NCBI RefSeq assembly: GCF_023715645.1
Contig: NZ_JAMBOP010000017.1
Coordinates: 27,633 to 91,632 of the forward strand
Length of the DNA stretch: 64,000 nucleotides
DNA from: Bacillus cytotoxicus
GTDB lineage: Bacteria > Bacillota > Bacilli > Bacillales > Bacillaceae_G
Direction: 5' to 3'
The position numbers were made by a program, and so were the translations under genes. Shown here piece after piece: positions 8,735 through 15,416 of this stretch. The notes beneath the pieces were generated by a model that ran no database searches, had not been told where the DNA came from, and saw nothing but the letters and a program-made list of their open reading frames with translations. Within the stretch, counting starts at the first letter, position 1. The number at the start of each line of letters is the position of its first letter.

Positions 8735-8936
8735 TATATATAAATTCACTTTAATTTTCCAGCATCCAAGTTGCTGTTATGTAAAACAAAAGGTGAATGC
8801 TACTTGTTTGCTCCCTTTGTTTTAACATGGCCCGTGGCAAAAAAGGGCACTGACCGCTTCTATGCGCGGCCAGGCGCTCTCGCCCAGCCAAAAAAGGTGG
8901 TTTTTATGTTGGTTTTTCAATTTAGATTTATATATA
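8735..8936 (+). repeat. Interspersed repeat copy c (full length, MITE-like)
   Basis: A ~200-bp element bounded by imperfect terminal inverted repeats (TATATAAATTCACTTTAAT at the left; ATTTAGATTTATATA at the right). Conserved core words are CTCCCTTTGTTTTAA, GACCGCTTCTATGC, GGCCAGGCGCTCTCGCCCA and GGTTTTTATGTTGGTTTTTCAA. It sits between the promoter at 8964-9028 and the 37-residue gene it appears to serve. Resembles the short bcr-class repeats of the B. cereus group; the exact subclass is not assigned. Confidence 0.75.
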
Positions 8937-8963
8937 ATCTCCCTAACTTTTATATCTGTTTCT

Positions 8964-9028
8964 ATTATGATAGAAATATGACAAAATAACCATTGAATTT
9001 GCTTACGTAAACCTTACACTTTTGTAAG
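8964..9028 (-). promoter_or_regulatory. Shared-family promoter, copy 4 (toward the 37-residue gene)
   Basis: Minus strand: TTACA-N4-TGTAA, then N6, then CGTAA, then AAATTCAATGGTT, with the -10 CATAAT (8969-8964) exactly 33 nt after the second repeat. The layout matches the promoters at 9143, 9970 and 11199 base for base in spacing. Expected start of transcription is near 8957, running left toward the 37-residue gene. Confidence 0.65.
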
Positions 9029-9030
9029 AT

Positions 9031-9137
9031 AAAAAAATAGCCCCACCTCTTTTGAGATGAGACTTACATGTAGTTGGTTGTTAATCCTTTTCATCACATT
9101 ATGAATTCAAACAGAAAGATGTATTTCGTTCTTTCTG
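9031..9137 (-). ncRNA. Candidate small RNA (~106 nt)
   Basis: The promoter at 9143-9206 should start transcription near 9136. About 75 nt downstream is a strong intrinsic terminator: an 11-bp stem (AGTCTCATCTC / GAGGTGGGGCT, with G-U pairs, AAAA loop) followed by ATTTTTTTAT. A 5' stem-loop (CAGAAAGA / TCTTTCTG) starts the RNA. The only ORF inside (26 codons from an ATG near 9088) has no ribosome-binding site and reads through the terminator stem, so a non-coding RNA is the better reading. Confidence 0.6.
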
Positions 9138-9142
9138 CTTTT

Positions 9143-9206
9143 AGTATAGGCCATACCCGCGGCCACAACTATCGAATTACATTACACGTACCTTACAGTA
9201 TTGTAA
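9143..9206 (-). promoter_or_regulatory. Shared-family promoter, copy 3 (drives the small RNA)
   Basis: Minus strand: TTACA-N4-TGTAA-N6-TGTAA, then TAATTCGATAGTT, then a consensus-like -10 TATACT (9148-9143) exactly 33 nt after the second TGTAA. The -35 is poor (TAGTTG), typical of an activator-dependent promoter with repeats abutting the -35. Confidence 0.7.
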
Positions 9207-9274
9207 TATGTCGTAATCACTCAGCTATAAATTTCATTTAGAAGTTTGGCAAGGGGTATTATTTCAGTGGAAAT

Positions 9275-9494
9275 GCGCCTCTTATTACCTATAGAATGTT
9301 ATTTTCATTTTTTAGCATATAGGTTGCTGCCATGAAGATAAAAATGGACCTACACCTTGCTATCTTTCTTTGTTTTAAAACTTTGTGCGTGGCAGGAAAA
9401 GGCCCTGACCGTTACTATGCACGGCCAAACGCTCTCGTCCTCCCCAAAAAAGAAAGGGGTTTTTATGTCGGTTTTTCATAGAGTGACTGAGTTA
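9275..9494 (+). repeat. Interspersed repeat copy d (second subfamily)
   Basis: Same core words as other copies but with distinct outer parts: GCGCCTCTTATTACCTATA at the left, ATGAAGATAAAAATGGACCT inside and GTTTTTCATAGAGTGACTGAG at the right. These outer parts are shared with copy j (27904-28112) only. The ORF inside (9357-9605) is not a gene. Confidence 0.7.
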
Positions 9495-9510
9495 CACTAT
9501 GTCTTTCTTT

Positions 9511-9876
9511 TTATTGTATTGTTAAAAGCTTCCCTCTCACATTTAGCGGAATATCTTCTTTATCTATTTCAACTAATCTCTCAGCATAACGCCCTTTTGC
9601 AATGATCTCTAACGGTTCATTTTGTTTTAACATTTTCTGAATCGTTTTTGTAATTTTCTGTTCCCGTCCGTCTTCATCATATCCAACAAATTCATATTCA
9701 TACCAGCCATCTCCAATATGTTGGCCAATATCTTTTACAATTGTGTAATACGCTTTCGTTTGATAAAACGGATTATATTTATCAATTACTGGACCAAGCT
9801 TTGTTGGTAATAGTAAGACAACGATAACAATACTAGCAAGTCCCAAAAAAAATACACGTCTCCGTATTTTTTCCAC
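9511..9876 (-). CDS. YxeA family (DUF1093) exported protein
   Basis: 121 residues. Residues 7-25 form an N-terminal transmembrane or signal helix followed by a short extracytoplasmic domain with the YxeA-type pattern: YYTIVKDIGQHIGDGWYEYEFVGYDEDGREQKIT and a C-terminal LNVRGKLLTIQ. A ribosome-binding site (GGGAGGAAAC) precedes the ATG. The family is small, exported and of unknown function. The 3' end lies only 16 bp from repeat copy d. Confidence 0.75.
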   Translation of the reverse strand: MEKIRRRVFFLGLASIVIVVLLLPTKLGPVIDKYNPFYQTKAYYTIVKDIGQHIGDGWYEYEFVGYDEDGREQKITKTIQKMLKQNEPLEIIAKGRYAERLVEIDKEDIPLNVRGKLLTIQ

Positions 9877-9969
9877 TTTGGTTTCCTCCCTTGCACTTTA
9901 TACGTAATCTTTCTCTCAGTTTAGAAAAGAAAAGGAACATCTACCATTGAACTGCCTTACACTTTCATT

Positions 9970-10033
9970 ACAAAAATGTAAGCTTTCTGTAAGCTAATTC
10001 GATAGTTCAAACGTCCCTGATTTCGTAAAATAA
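9970..10033 (+). promoter_or_regulatory. Shared-family promoter, copy 1 (34-residue gene)
   Basis: TTACA-N4-TGTAA-N6-TGTAA followed by GCTAATTCGATAGTT and a -10 TAAAAT at 10028-10033, again 33 nt after the second TGTAA. The direct repeats (TGTAAG, 11-bp period) resemble OmpR-family operators such as WalR (TGTWAH-N5-TGTWAH), but the sixth base differs from that consensus, so the regulator is left open. Confidence 0.75.
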
Positions 10034-10098
10034 AGTCAGAAACAGGGTAGATTAAGAAACTGTTCCTACTATATTAGACAAGTAAGGAGAGATCAATA

Positions 10099-10203
10099 GT
10101 GGAAAACCAAATTACTTTTAACAAATTTGATTACACCCTACTTGCTTGCGGCGCCGCTCTTCTTACAGCACTCACTTACGTTGCCGCAGTAATTTTTATA
10201 TAA
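10099..10203 (+). CDS. 34-residue membrane protein, paralogue 1
   Basis: GTG start with AAGGAGAG 8 nt upstream. The peptide begins MENQITFNKFDYTLLACG and is a single hydrophobic helix to the end. It is a paralogue of the protein at 11389-11490: both contain (T/S)FNKFDY and GAALLT at the same positions, with almost identical ribosome-binding-site regions (AGTAAGGAGAGAT) and the same promoter family. Function unknown. The shared control suggests the small proteins are made under one envelope or nutrient signal. Confidence 0.75.
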   Translation: MENQITFNKFDYTLLACGAALLTALTYVAAVIFI

Positions 10204-10239
10204 TTTTGTGTCCCCTTTCCCCTTATATAGATAAATTTG

Positions 10240-10271
10240 AAAAGACGACCTTCTATGCCAGGTCGTCTTTT
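10240..10271. terminator. Bidirectional terminator
   Basis: AAAGACGACC / GGTCGTCTTT stem between the 34-residue gene (+) and plsC-like gene (-), with T or A tracts on both sides. Confidence 0.9.
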
Positions 10272-10281
10272 CCTATTACCA

Positions 10282-10890
10282 TTATGCTGTTTTGCCTTCT
10301 TGCAACGTTTCTGTTAACTGTGTAAACGCCTCGTTTAATTTTTCTGTCATTAGTTGCATCACTTCTTTACGATCCATTTGCGCTGTCTGCTCCGCTTGAA
10401 TCGGATCACCAAAGATTAATTGCGCTTTTTTCCCACGAAACAATTCTTTTAAACTGCTAGGCCCAACGTATGCAGCCGGAACTAACGGAACATTAGAACG
10501 AAAGGCAATTGTAACAGCACCAGCTTTCAGAGAAGTCGCTTCTGCAGATCTCGTTCCGCTCGGAAAAATCCCCACAACTTTTCCTTCCTTTAATAATCTA
10601 GATGGAATTTTCAGTGTGCTCGGTCCTGGATTTGCACGATCAACCGGAAACGCATTTACCCCATTAAAAAACCAATTCCCAAATTTACTTTCAAACAATT
10701 CCTTTTTGGCCATATAGTAAATTTTCGTTGGTAACATTCCCGTCGCTAACATGACAACATCCATCCAACTTTTATGAGTACAAGCTACTACATATGCGCC
10801 GCTTTCAGGTAATTTATCTTTCCCATATACCTCTACTTTTCCAAACGTTTTAAATATATATTTCAACGACCTTACAATGAATGTATACAT
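10282..10890 (-). CDS. plsC: 1-acyl-sn-glycerol-3-phosphate acyltransferase (PlsC/AGPAT family)
   Basis: 202 residues. The acyltransferase motif HX4D is HKSWMD near residue 38, followed by the glycerophosphate-binding block VFPSGTRS-like IFPSGTRSA (about 110-120) and the VPLVPAAYVG block. A hydrophobic N-terminal segment docks it at the membrane. It would acylate lysophosphatidate to phosphatidate in phospholipid synthesis. B. cereus group genomes hold several paralogues, so the symbol names the family rather than the essential copy. An interspersed repeat lies directly upstream. Confidence 0.85.
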   Translation of the reverse strand: MYTFIVRSLKYIFKTFGKVEVYGKDKLPESGAYVVACTHKSWMDVVMLATGMLPTKIYYMAKKELFESKFGNWFFNGVNAFPVDRANPGPSTLKIPSRLLKEGKVVGIFPSGTRSAEATSLKAGAVTIAFRSNVPLVPAAYVGPSSLKELFRGKKAQLIFGDPIQAEQTAQMDRKEVMQLMTEKLNEAFTQLTETLQEGKTA

Positions 10891-10930
10891 TCGATCTGTT
10901 CCCTTCTACAATTTAATTTTTATCACTGTA

Positions 10931-11130
10931 TTTATATAAATTCAATTTGACTTTCCAACACACAAGTCGCCGCCATGCTGAACAAAAAGTAGCCTATACT
11001 GCCTTCTCTCTTTGTTTGAACATTGCCTGTGGCAGAAAAAGGCCCTGACCGCTTCTACGCATGGCCAGACGCTCTTGCCCACCTAAAAGGAAAAGGGTTT
11101 TATGCCAGTTTTTGAATTTGGATTTATATA
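10931..11130 (+). repeat. Interspersed repeat copy e (full length, reference copy)
   Basis: Bounded by TTTATATAAATTCAATTTG (left) and GAATTTGGATTTATATA (right), which are imperfect inverted repeats of one another. Core: CTTTCCAACACACAAGTCGC, GGCCCTGACCGCTTCTACGC, GGCCAGACGCTCTTGCCCAC and GGGTTTTATGCC. No coding capacity, so it looks like a non-autonomous element. Confidence 0.8.
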
Positions 11131-11198
11131 TTTTTAATTATAACACTAAGTATTAATAGTTGGTAATAAAATTAAGTGACAATTTTAAAAATTTTTCC

Positions 11199-11262
11199 TT
11201 ACAAAACTGTAATACTACTGTAAGCTAACTCGATAGTTACTCTCTTCCATCTATCATATACT
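11199..11262 (+). promoter_or_regulatory. Shared-family promoter, copy 2 (33-residue gene)
   Basis: TTACA-N4-TGTAA-N6-TGTAA, then GCTAACTCGATAGTT, and the -10 TATACT at 11257-11262, 33 nt past the second TGTAA. A ~120-nt untranslated leader follows before the small gene. Confidence 0.75.
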
Positions 11263-11388
11263 TAAAACAGAAATAGATCGAAAAGGAACTCACATACTAA
11301 ACACAGTCGTAACTACCGTGCGGCCCGTGTTACCCCCTTTATCGATAAAATTATTACTACTGCATTACATAAGTAAGGAGAGATAACT

Positions 11389-11490
11389 ATGAATAACATT
11401 TCTTTTAACAAATTTGATTACATGGGACTTGTAAGCGGTGCGGCTCTTCTTACAGTAGTTATTTACACACTCGCACATGTCCTTGTATAA
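11389..11490 (+). CDS. 33-residue membrane protein, paralogue 2
   Basis: ATG start with GTAAGGAGAGATAACT upstream. The peptide begins MNNISFNKFDYMGLVSGAA and is one transmembrane helix. It is clearly related to the 34-residue protein at 10099 in sequence, ribosome-binding site and promoter, so the pair arose by duplication of the whole transcription unit. No known family recognised. Confidence 0.75.
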   Translation: MNNISFNKFDYMGLVSGAALLTVVIYTLAHVLV

Positions 11491-11513
11491 CCCCCTTCCC
11501 CTTTATATAAATG

Positions 11514-11549
11514 AAAAGTGCTGCTTGTAATTCTACAAGCAGCACTTTT
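11514..11549. terminator. Bidirectional terminator
   Basis: AAAAGTGCTGCTTGTA / TACAAGCAGCACTTTT stem between the 33-residue gene and the convergent molybdate regulator. Confidence 0.9.
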
Positions 11550-12478
11550 CATTTTGTTTCATATATAATTTCACCTGTTTTACTTATATCATAACCACCA
11601 ATAGCACGCAATTCATTGTGAAATTCAGGAGACTGCAATACCTCTGTTACTGTTTCAATCAGCTCGATATTTTCTCCTGTCTTTAAAATTACTAAATCGT
11701 AACGTTCTTGTATAAGTGGAACAAAATCTACATTTACAATTTGGGCTACTTTTTCTGTCCCTACTCCTACATCAGCTTTTCCATTTGCAACTTGAGAAGC
11801 AACACCAATATGATTTGATTCTTCCCAATCATAGCCACAAATGTCCGTTTTTGCTATTCCATTTATACGCAATTGTTCATCGACAAGAACACGAATGCCA
11901 GATCCTCTTTCCCTATTTACAAATTGAATGGATGGATTGCATAAATCATTCCATGTCTGCACTTGTTTCGGATTTCCTTTTTGCACATAAAAGCCTGATG
12001 TTCTTGATAATAAATTCATAACAATACAAGGCTGCCCAACTAAAATTCGTTTAACATACGGAATATTGTATTCCCCCGTATCTCCATCGAACAAATGAAG
12101 ACTCACAATATCTCCTTTTCCTTGATACATCTGGATCAAACTTGTTAAACTTCCTTGATATGCTCTTAATATATTAGAAACTTTCAAACGGCTCTCTATA
12201 TGTTTCGTTAACATATCTAAAGATAAGTCTTGTCCACTGATAATACAAGAATCGAATCTACTTGGCAGGTTCATTACTTGCATAGATGAAGAAACTGCCT
12301 GGACTTTTCCTGTTTTCATCTCTGTAATATATTGTTCTAAATCACTTGCATCAACACGCATTTGTCTACCAACCCGGTAAGATGGCAATTCACCTTTTTT
12401 AATCAAATCATACACTGTTAATTTCGATACTTTTAACCGCTTCGCTACTTCTTCCGTTGTGTAGGAATGATGATCCAT
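11549..12478 (-). CDS. Excisionase-type HTH plus substrate-binding-domain regulator (YvgK-like, molybdate)
   Basis: 309 residues. Residues 5-55 form an excisionase/MerR-like winged helix (YTTEEVAKRLKVSKLTVYDLIKKGELPSYRVGRQMRV). From about residue 75 on there is a cytoplasmic periplasmic-binding-protein-like domain (VNRERGSGIRVLVDEQLR, YDWEESNHIGVASQVANGKADVGVG), the layout of proteins that sense oxyanions and control modAB. It is divergent from modA-modB, the same arrangement as yvgK-yvgL-yvgM of B. subtilis. A perfect palindrome between the two transcripts (12565-12600) is its probable operator. Confidence 0.82.
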   Translation of the reverse strand: MDHHSYTTEEVAKRLKVSKLTVYDLIKKGELPSYRVGRQMRVDASDLEQYITEMKTGKVQAVSSSMQVMNLPSRFDSCIISGQDLSLDMLTKHIESRLKVSNILRAYQGSLTSLIQMYQGKGDIVSLHLFDGDTGEYNIPYVKRILVGQPCIVMNLLSRTSGFYVQKGNPKQVQTWNDLCNPSIQFVNRERGSGIRVLVDEQLRINGIAKTDICGYDWEESNHIGVASQVANGKADVGVGTEKVAQIVNVDFVPLIQERYDLVILKTGENIELIETVTEVLQSPEFHNELRAIGGYDISKTGEIIYETK

Positions 12479-12564
12479 AAACCGATTCCTCGCTTTCTGC
12501 CTTCATTGTAACAAAAATAACAGTTTTTCTTCTATCTATTTTCACTATCGTGAGAAAAATCACA

Positions 12565-12600
12565 ACATATCTAATTATAACTATTTATAATTAGATATGT
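12565..12600. promoter_or_regulatory. Perfect palindromic operator between the regulator and modA
   Basis: Two perfect 16-bp arms, ACATATCTAATTATAA and TTATAATTAGATATGT, around a 4-nt spacer. The position between divergent promoters suggests the binding site of the molybdate regulator. The right arm also contains a TATAAT that may be the modA -10. Confidence 0.75.
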
Positions 12601-12637
12601 TTAGTTATAATTAAATTAAGGAGAAACGAAGGGAGAA

Positions 12638-13450
12638 ATGAAAATGAACAAGTACATATTTCGTTTAATTTGCATTATTTTATTCACACTACTTCTCGTA
12701 ATAAGTGCGGGATGCACAAGCACAAATAAACAAGAAAAAACAATTGCTAAAGAAGAAACAGTTGAACTTACCATTTCTGCAGCAGCTAGTTTACAAGATG
12801 CATTAAAAGAAATTCAAACACAATATGAAAAGAAAGACTCAAATATAAAGCTCTCATTTAACTTCGATGGTTCTGGCAAACTTCAACAGCAAATTGAACA
12901 AGGAGCCCCTGTTGATTTATTCTTCTCTGCCGCAGAAGATAAATTTCAAACGCTCGTAACAAAAGGACTTATTGATCAAAAGGAAGGAAAAAACCTACTC
13001 GGCAATGAGTTAGTATTAGTTGTTCCTAAAGATAGTAATCTAAAAGACTTTCAATCGTTAAAAGATGAGAAAGTAACAAAAATTGCACTAGGTACGCCTG
13101 AATCTGTTCCAGCTGGAAAGTACGCAAAAGAGACACTTACTCATTTAAATCTTTGGGACGACCTTCAAAATAAAAATGTATACACAAAAGATGTGCGCCA
13201 AGTATTAACATACGTAGAAACAGGAAACGTTGATGCAGGAATTGTTTATAAAACAGATGCCCTTATTTCAAAGAAAGTGAAAATTGCTAACACAGCTCAG
13301 GCCAATTTACACGAACCAATCCACTATCCATTAGGTATTGTAAAAGCGACGAAACATAAAAAAGAGGCAACTGCTTTTTATGAATATTTACAATCTAAAG
13401 ACGCTATAGCAATCTTTAAAAAATATGGTTTCACATCACTGCAATCGTAA
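12638..13450 (+). CDS. modA: Molybdate ABC transporter substrate-binding lipoprotein
   Basis: 270 residues. The N-terminal signal ends in a lipobox (LVISAGC), so the mature protein is lipid-anchored. The ModA fold is shown by ISAAASLQDALKEI at the start, FNFDGSGKLQQQIEQGAPVDLFFSA and the later VRQVLTYVETGNVDAGIVYKTDA block. It binds molybdate or tungstate outside the membrane and hands it to ModB. The start is either the first ATG or the one two codons later (AGGGAG fits the second slightly better). modB follows after 2 nt. Confidence 0.92.
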   Translation: MKMNKYIFRLICIILFTLLLVISAGCTSTNKQEKTIAKEETVELTISAAASLQDALKEIQTQYEKKDSNIKLSFNFDGSGKLQQQIEQGAPVDLFFSAAEDKFQTLVTKGLIDQKEGKNLLGNELVLVVPKDSNLKDFQSLKDEKVTKIALGTPESVPAGKYAKETLTHLNLWDDLQNKNVYTKDVRQVLTYVETGNVDAGIVYKTDALISKKVKIANTAQANLHEPIHYPLGIVKATKHKKEATAFYEYLQSKDAIAIFKKYGFTSLQS

Positions 13451-13452
13451 CG

Positions 13453-14127
13453 ATGCCATTTGATACATTTTGGTCACCTATCATTCTTTCACTAAAAGTT
13501 GCTGCACTTTCTACAATTATTGTGATGGTGTTCGGAACGATAATTGGCCGTATTTTATCTCGGTCCTCGAAGCGCTATAAAATTTTATTAGAAACAATTT
13601 TTCTATTACCAATGGTACTGCCGCCCACTGTAATTGGATTTTTTCTCATTATTGTCTTTGGAAAAAACAGTCCCATCGGTCAGTGGATCGAAACTCTGTT
13701 TCAACAATCAATTATGTTTACATCTTGGGCTGCCGTTATTGCTTCAACTGTAGTTGCATTTCCGCTTATGTACCAATCAGCAAAAACAGGGTTTATCATT
13801 GCCAATGAACAAATTGAAGACGGAGCTAGAGACCTCGGGGCAAACGAATTACAAGTGTTCTTACATGTAACATTACCGCTCGCACTCCCTTCTCTACTTG
13901 GCGGAATGATTTTAAGTTTCGTTCGCGCCCTAGGAGAATTTGGGGCAACGCTTATGTTCGCTGGTAATATTCCGGGTAAAACACAAACAATTCCAACCGC
14001 AATTTATATGGCAATTGATGCAAGTAATATGCAGCTTGCCTGGGCGCTCGTTCTTACAACTGTCGGTATGTCAATTGTCTTTTTATTGCTCATTCAGTTT
14101 ATAAATAAAAAGGTAGTATCTGTTTAA
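13453..14127 (+). CDS. modB: Molybdate ABC transporter permease
   Basis: 224 residues with about five transmembrane helices. The ABC permease EAA loop is EDGARDLGANELQVFLHVTLPLALPSL (about 135-160), where it would contact an ATPase. It starts 2 nt after the modA stop, so the two are co-translated. No modC ATPase follows: a terminator and repeat copies come next. The ATPase must be encoded elsewhere or shared, as in the B. subtilis yvgLM arrangement. Confidence 0.92.
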   Translation: MPFDTFWSPIILSLKVAALSTIIVMVFGTIIGRILSRSSKRYKILLETIFLLPMVLPPTVIGFFLIIVFGKNSPIGQWIETLFQQSIMFTSWAAVIASTVVAFPLMYQSAKTGFIIANEQIEDGARDLGANELQVFLHVTLPLALPSLLGGMILSFVRALGEFGATLMFAGNIPGKTQTIPTAIYMAIDASNMQLAWALVLTTVGMSIVFLLLIQFINKKVVSV

Positions 14128-14158
14128 CAGTAGCTTTCGACAAAGCTACTGTTAAACA
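14121..14158 (+). terminator. modAB terminator
   Basis: Long inverted repeat TGTTTAACAGTAGCTT / AAAGCTACTGTTAAACA overlapping the modB stop codon. It abuts repeat copy f. Confidence 0.75.
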
Positions 14159-14343
14159 GACATAAAAACCTCTTTCTTTTTTGGGTGGGCGAGAGCATCT
14201 GGCCATGCATAGAAGCGGTCAGGGCCTTTTCCCGCCACCTGCGATGTTCAAACAAAGAGAGGAAGAAAGTAGCAGGTTATTTTTTGCTTGGCGTGGCAGC
14301 GGCTTGTGTGTTGGAGAGTCAATTTTGATTTATATATAAATCA
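14158..14343 (-). repeat. Interspersed repeat copy f (inverted orientation)
   Basis: Reverse-oriented copy with the core CATAAAAACCTC, GGGCGAGAGCATCTGGCCAT, GCGGTCAGGGCC and GGCGTGGCAGCGGCTTGTG, ending in TTTATATATAAATC. It shares that end with copy g, so the two are a head-to-tail pair. Confidence 0.75.
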
Positions 14344-14518
14344 AAATTAAAAACCTGACATAAACCTCTCTTCTTTTTAGATGGACGAGAGCATCTGGCC
14401 ATGCATAAAGCGGTCAGGGCCTTTTCCTACCATATGCCATGTTTTAAACAAAAAGAGTAGGCCCTTATTCTGCATAGCAGCAATCTATGTGTTAAAAAAT
14501 CAAGGTGGATTTATATAT
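14331..14518 (-). repeat. Interspersed repeat copy g (inverted orientation)
   Basis: Second reverse copy directly after f: AAACCTGACATAAACC, GACGAGAGCATCTGGCCATG, GCGGTCAGGGCC, then AATCTATGTG and GGATTTATATATTT. The ORF called over 14381-14593 is inside the repeat and is not a gene. Confidence 0.7.
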
Positions 14519-14584
14519 TTCCTGCGAAATAAGACGAAAAAAAGGTTTCCTTGTAGAAAAATAAAAGAAAAGGAACATGTAAAT

Positions 14585-14617
14585 GTGAAATAGCCTCTTT
14601 AGCAGAGGCTATTTCAC
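14585..14617 (-). terminator. Terminator of the acetyltransferase relic
   Basis: GTGAAATAGCCTCT / AGAGGCTATTTCAC hairpin at the 3' end of the GNAT fragment. Confidence 0.7.
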
Positions 14618-14811
14618 TATATATTTCGAAAATACCGATAAGATACAGTCGCTTCTTCTTCTGTGCTTCCTTGGCTCGGACGTTCAAATTGTTTTACAAA
14701 TCCCTTTGCTTCGTAAAAAGGAATTCCTTTCTCATTCCCCTTTGCAACTGACACCCACTGCTCTACAATTCCTTTCTCTTTTTGAATTCCCGTAAAATAG
14801 TCTATTAACAA
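14617..14811 (-). pseudogene. GNAT acetyltransferase remnant (C-terminal 64 residues)
   Basis: The reading frame encodes the last part of a GNAT fold: acetyl-CoA region ending GNEKGIPFYEAKGFVKQFER, then a strand with VSYRYFRN. Normal GNAT proteins are about 150 residues, so more than half is missing. Upstream DNA (14812-14880) carries no matching N-terminal part. It has a terminator but no plausible start signal, so it is a relic in a repeat-rich spot. Confidence 0.7.
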
Positions 14812-14908
14812 TGTCCCGATTCACATAAACTATTAAAATTTTCATATTCATAAAAATATACATTCTATTTGAATTTACTTTCTAAAGGAGACAACTTCCT
14901 GTTATGAT

Positions 14909-14968
14909 ATGGAGGTGCAAAAATGGGATAAACGAAAACGTATAAATTATATTGAAAATGCATTCATA
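14909..14968 (+). pseudogene. Possible 5' gene remnant cut by repeat copy h
   Basis: An ATG-started frame begins MEVQKWDKRKRINYIENAF and then runs straight into the repeat sequence from about 14970. The basic start followed by YIENAF looks like the N-terminus of a genuine protein (TetR-like starts look similar), but too little remains for identification. A weak call. Confidence 0.3.
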
Positions 14969-14969
14969 T

Positions 14970-15120
14970 TATATATCGTGTCATGCAGAATAAAACATGA
15001 CGACCACTTGTTTTCTCCCTTTGTTTTAATCCTTGCATGTGGCAGGTTCTATGCATGGCCAGTTGCTCTCGTCCACCCTAACAAGAAAGAGGTTTTATGT
15101 TGTTTTTTCAACGTATATAT
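14970..15120 (+). repeat. Interspersed repeat copy h (5' shortened)
   Basis: Core words TCATGCAGAATAAAACATGA, CTCCCTTTGTTTTAA, GGTTCTATGCATGGCCAGTT, GCTCTCGTCCACCC and GGTTTTATGTTG. Part of the middle (the AAAAGGCCCTGACCG block) is missing. Tandem with copy i. Confidence 0.7.
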
Positions 15121-15320
15121 ATAAATACAAGTTGACTTTTTAACATCTAAGTCGCTGCTATGCAGAACAAAACATGGACGCTACTTGCTGTCTATCTTTG
15201 TTTTAAACTTTGCACGTGGCAGGAAAAGGAACTGACCGCCTCTATGCATGGCCAGTTGCTCTCGCCCACCGAAAAAGAAAAGGGTTTTTATGTTAGCTTT
15301 TCAATTTGCATCTATATAGA
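15112..15320 (+). repeat. Interspersed repeat copy i
   Basis: Full-length copy starting TATATATATAAATACAAGTT and ending TTTCAATTTGCATCTATATA. It shares its first bases with the end of copy h. It lies about 15 bp upstream of an inverted repeat that precedes glcU. Confidence 0.75.
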
Positions 15321-15335
15321 TATGGAATCACGTTT

Positions 15336-15384
15336 TAACGATCGGTAATCCTCTACTTCCTAGGTGGAAAATTACCAATCGTTA
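15336..15384. promoter_or_regulatory. Long inverted repeat upstream of glcU
   Basis: Arms TAACGATCGGTAAT and ATTACCAATCGTTA (one mismatch) separated by 21 nt, ending about 33 bp before the glcU start. It could be an RNA hairpin in the leader or a regulator site; it is not a normal terminator because no T-run follows. Confidence 0.5.
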
Positions 15385-15416
15385 GAACTCTAATATAACA
15401 AGAAGGGAGTCCTGTA

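Noticed and set aside
9357-9605. 82-residue plus-strand frame over repeat copy d and the yxeA-like 3' end
   Set aside because: Most of it is interspersed-repeat sequence; it has no ribosome-binding site and runs antisense into a real gene.
9979-9994. TGTAAG direct repeats taken as definite WalR sites
   Set aside because: The sixth base of each half is G, which the WalR consensus excludes, and a TTACA-N4-TGTAA dyad overlaps them, so the regulator is left unassigned.
15160-15348. 62-residue frame with similar translation (FKLCTWQEKELTASMHGQ) to frames at 9357 and 27869
   Set aside because: The similarity comes from the shared repeat DNA, not from a protein family; no initiation signals, and other copies are interrupted.
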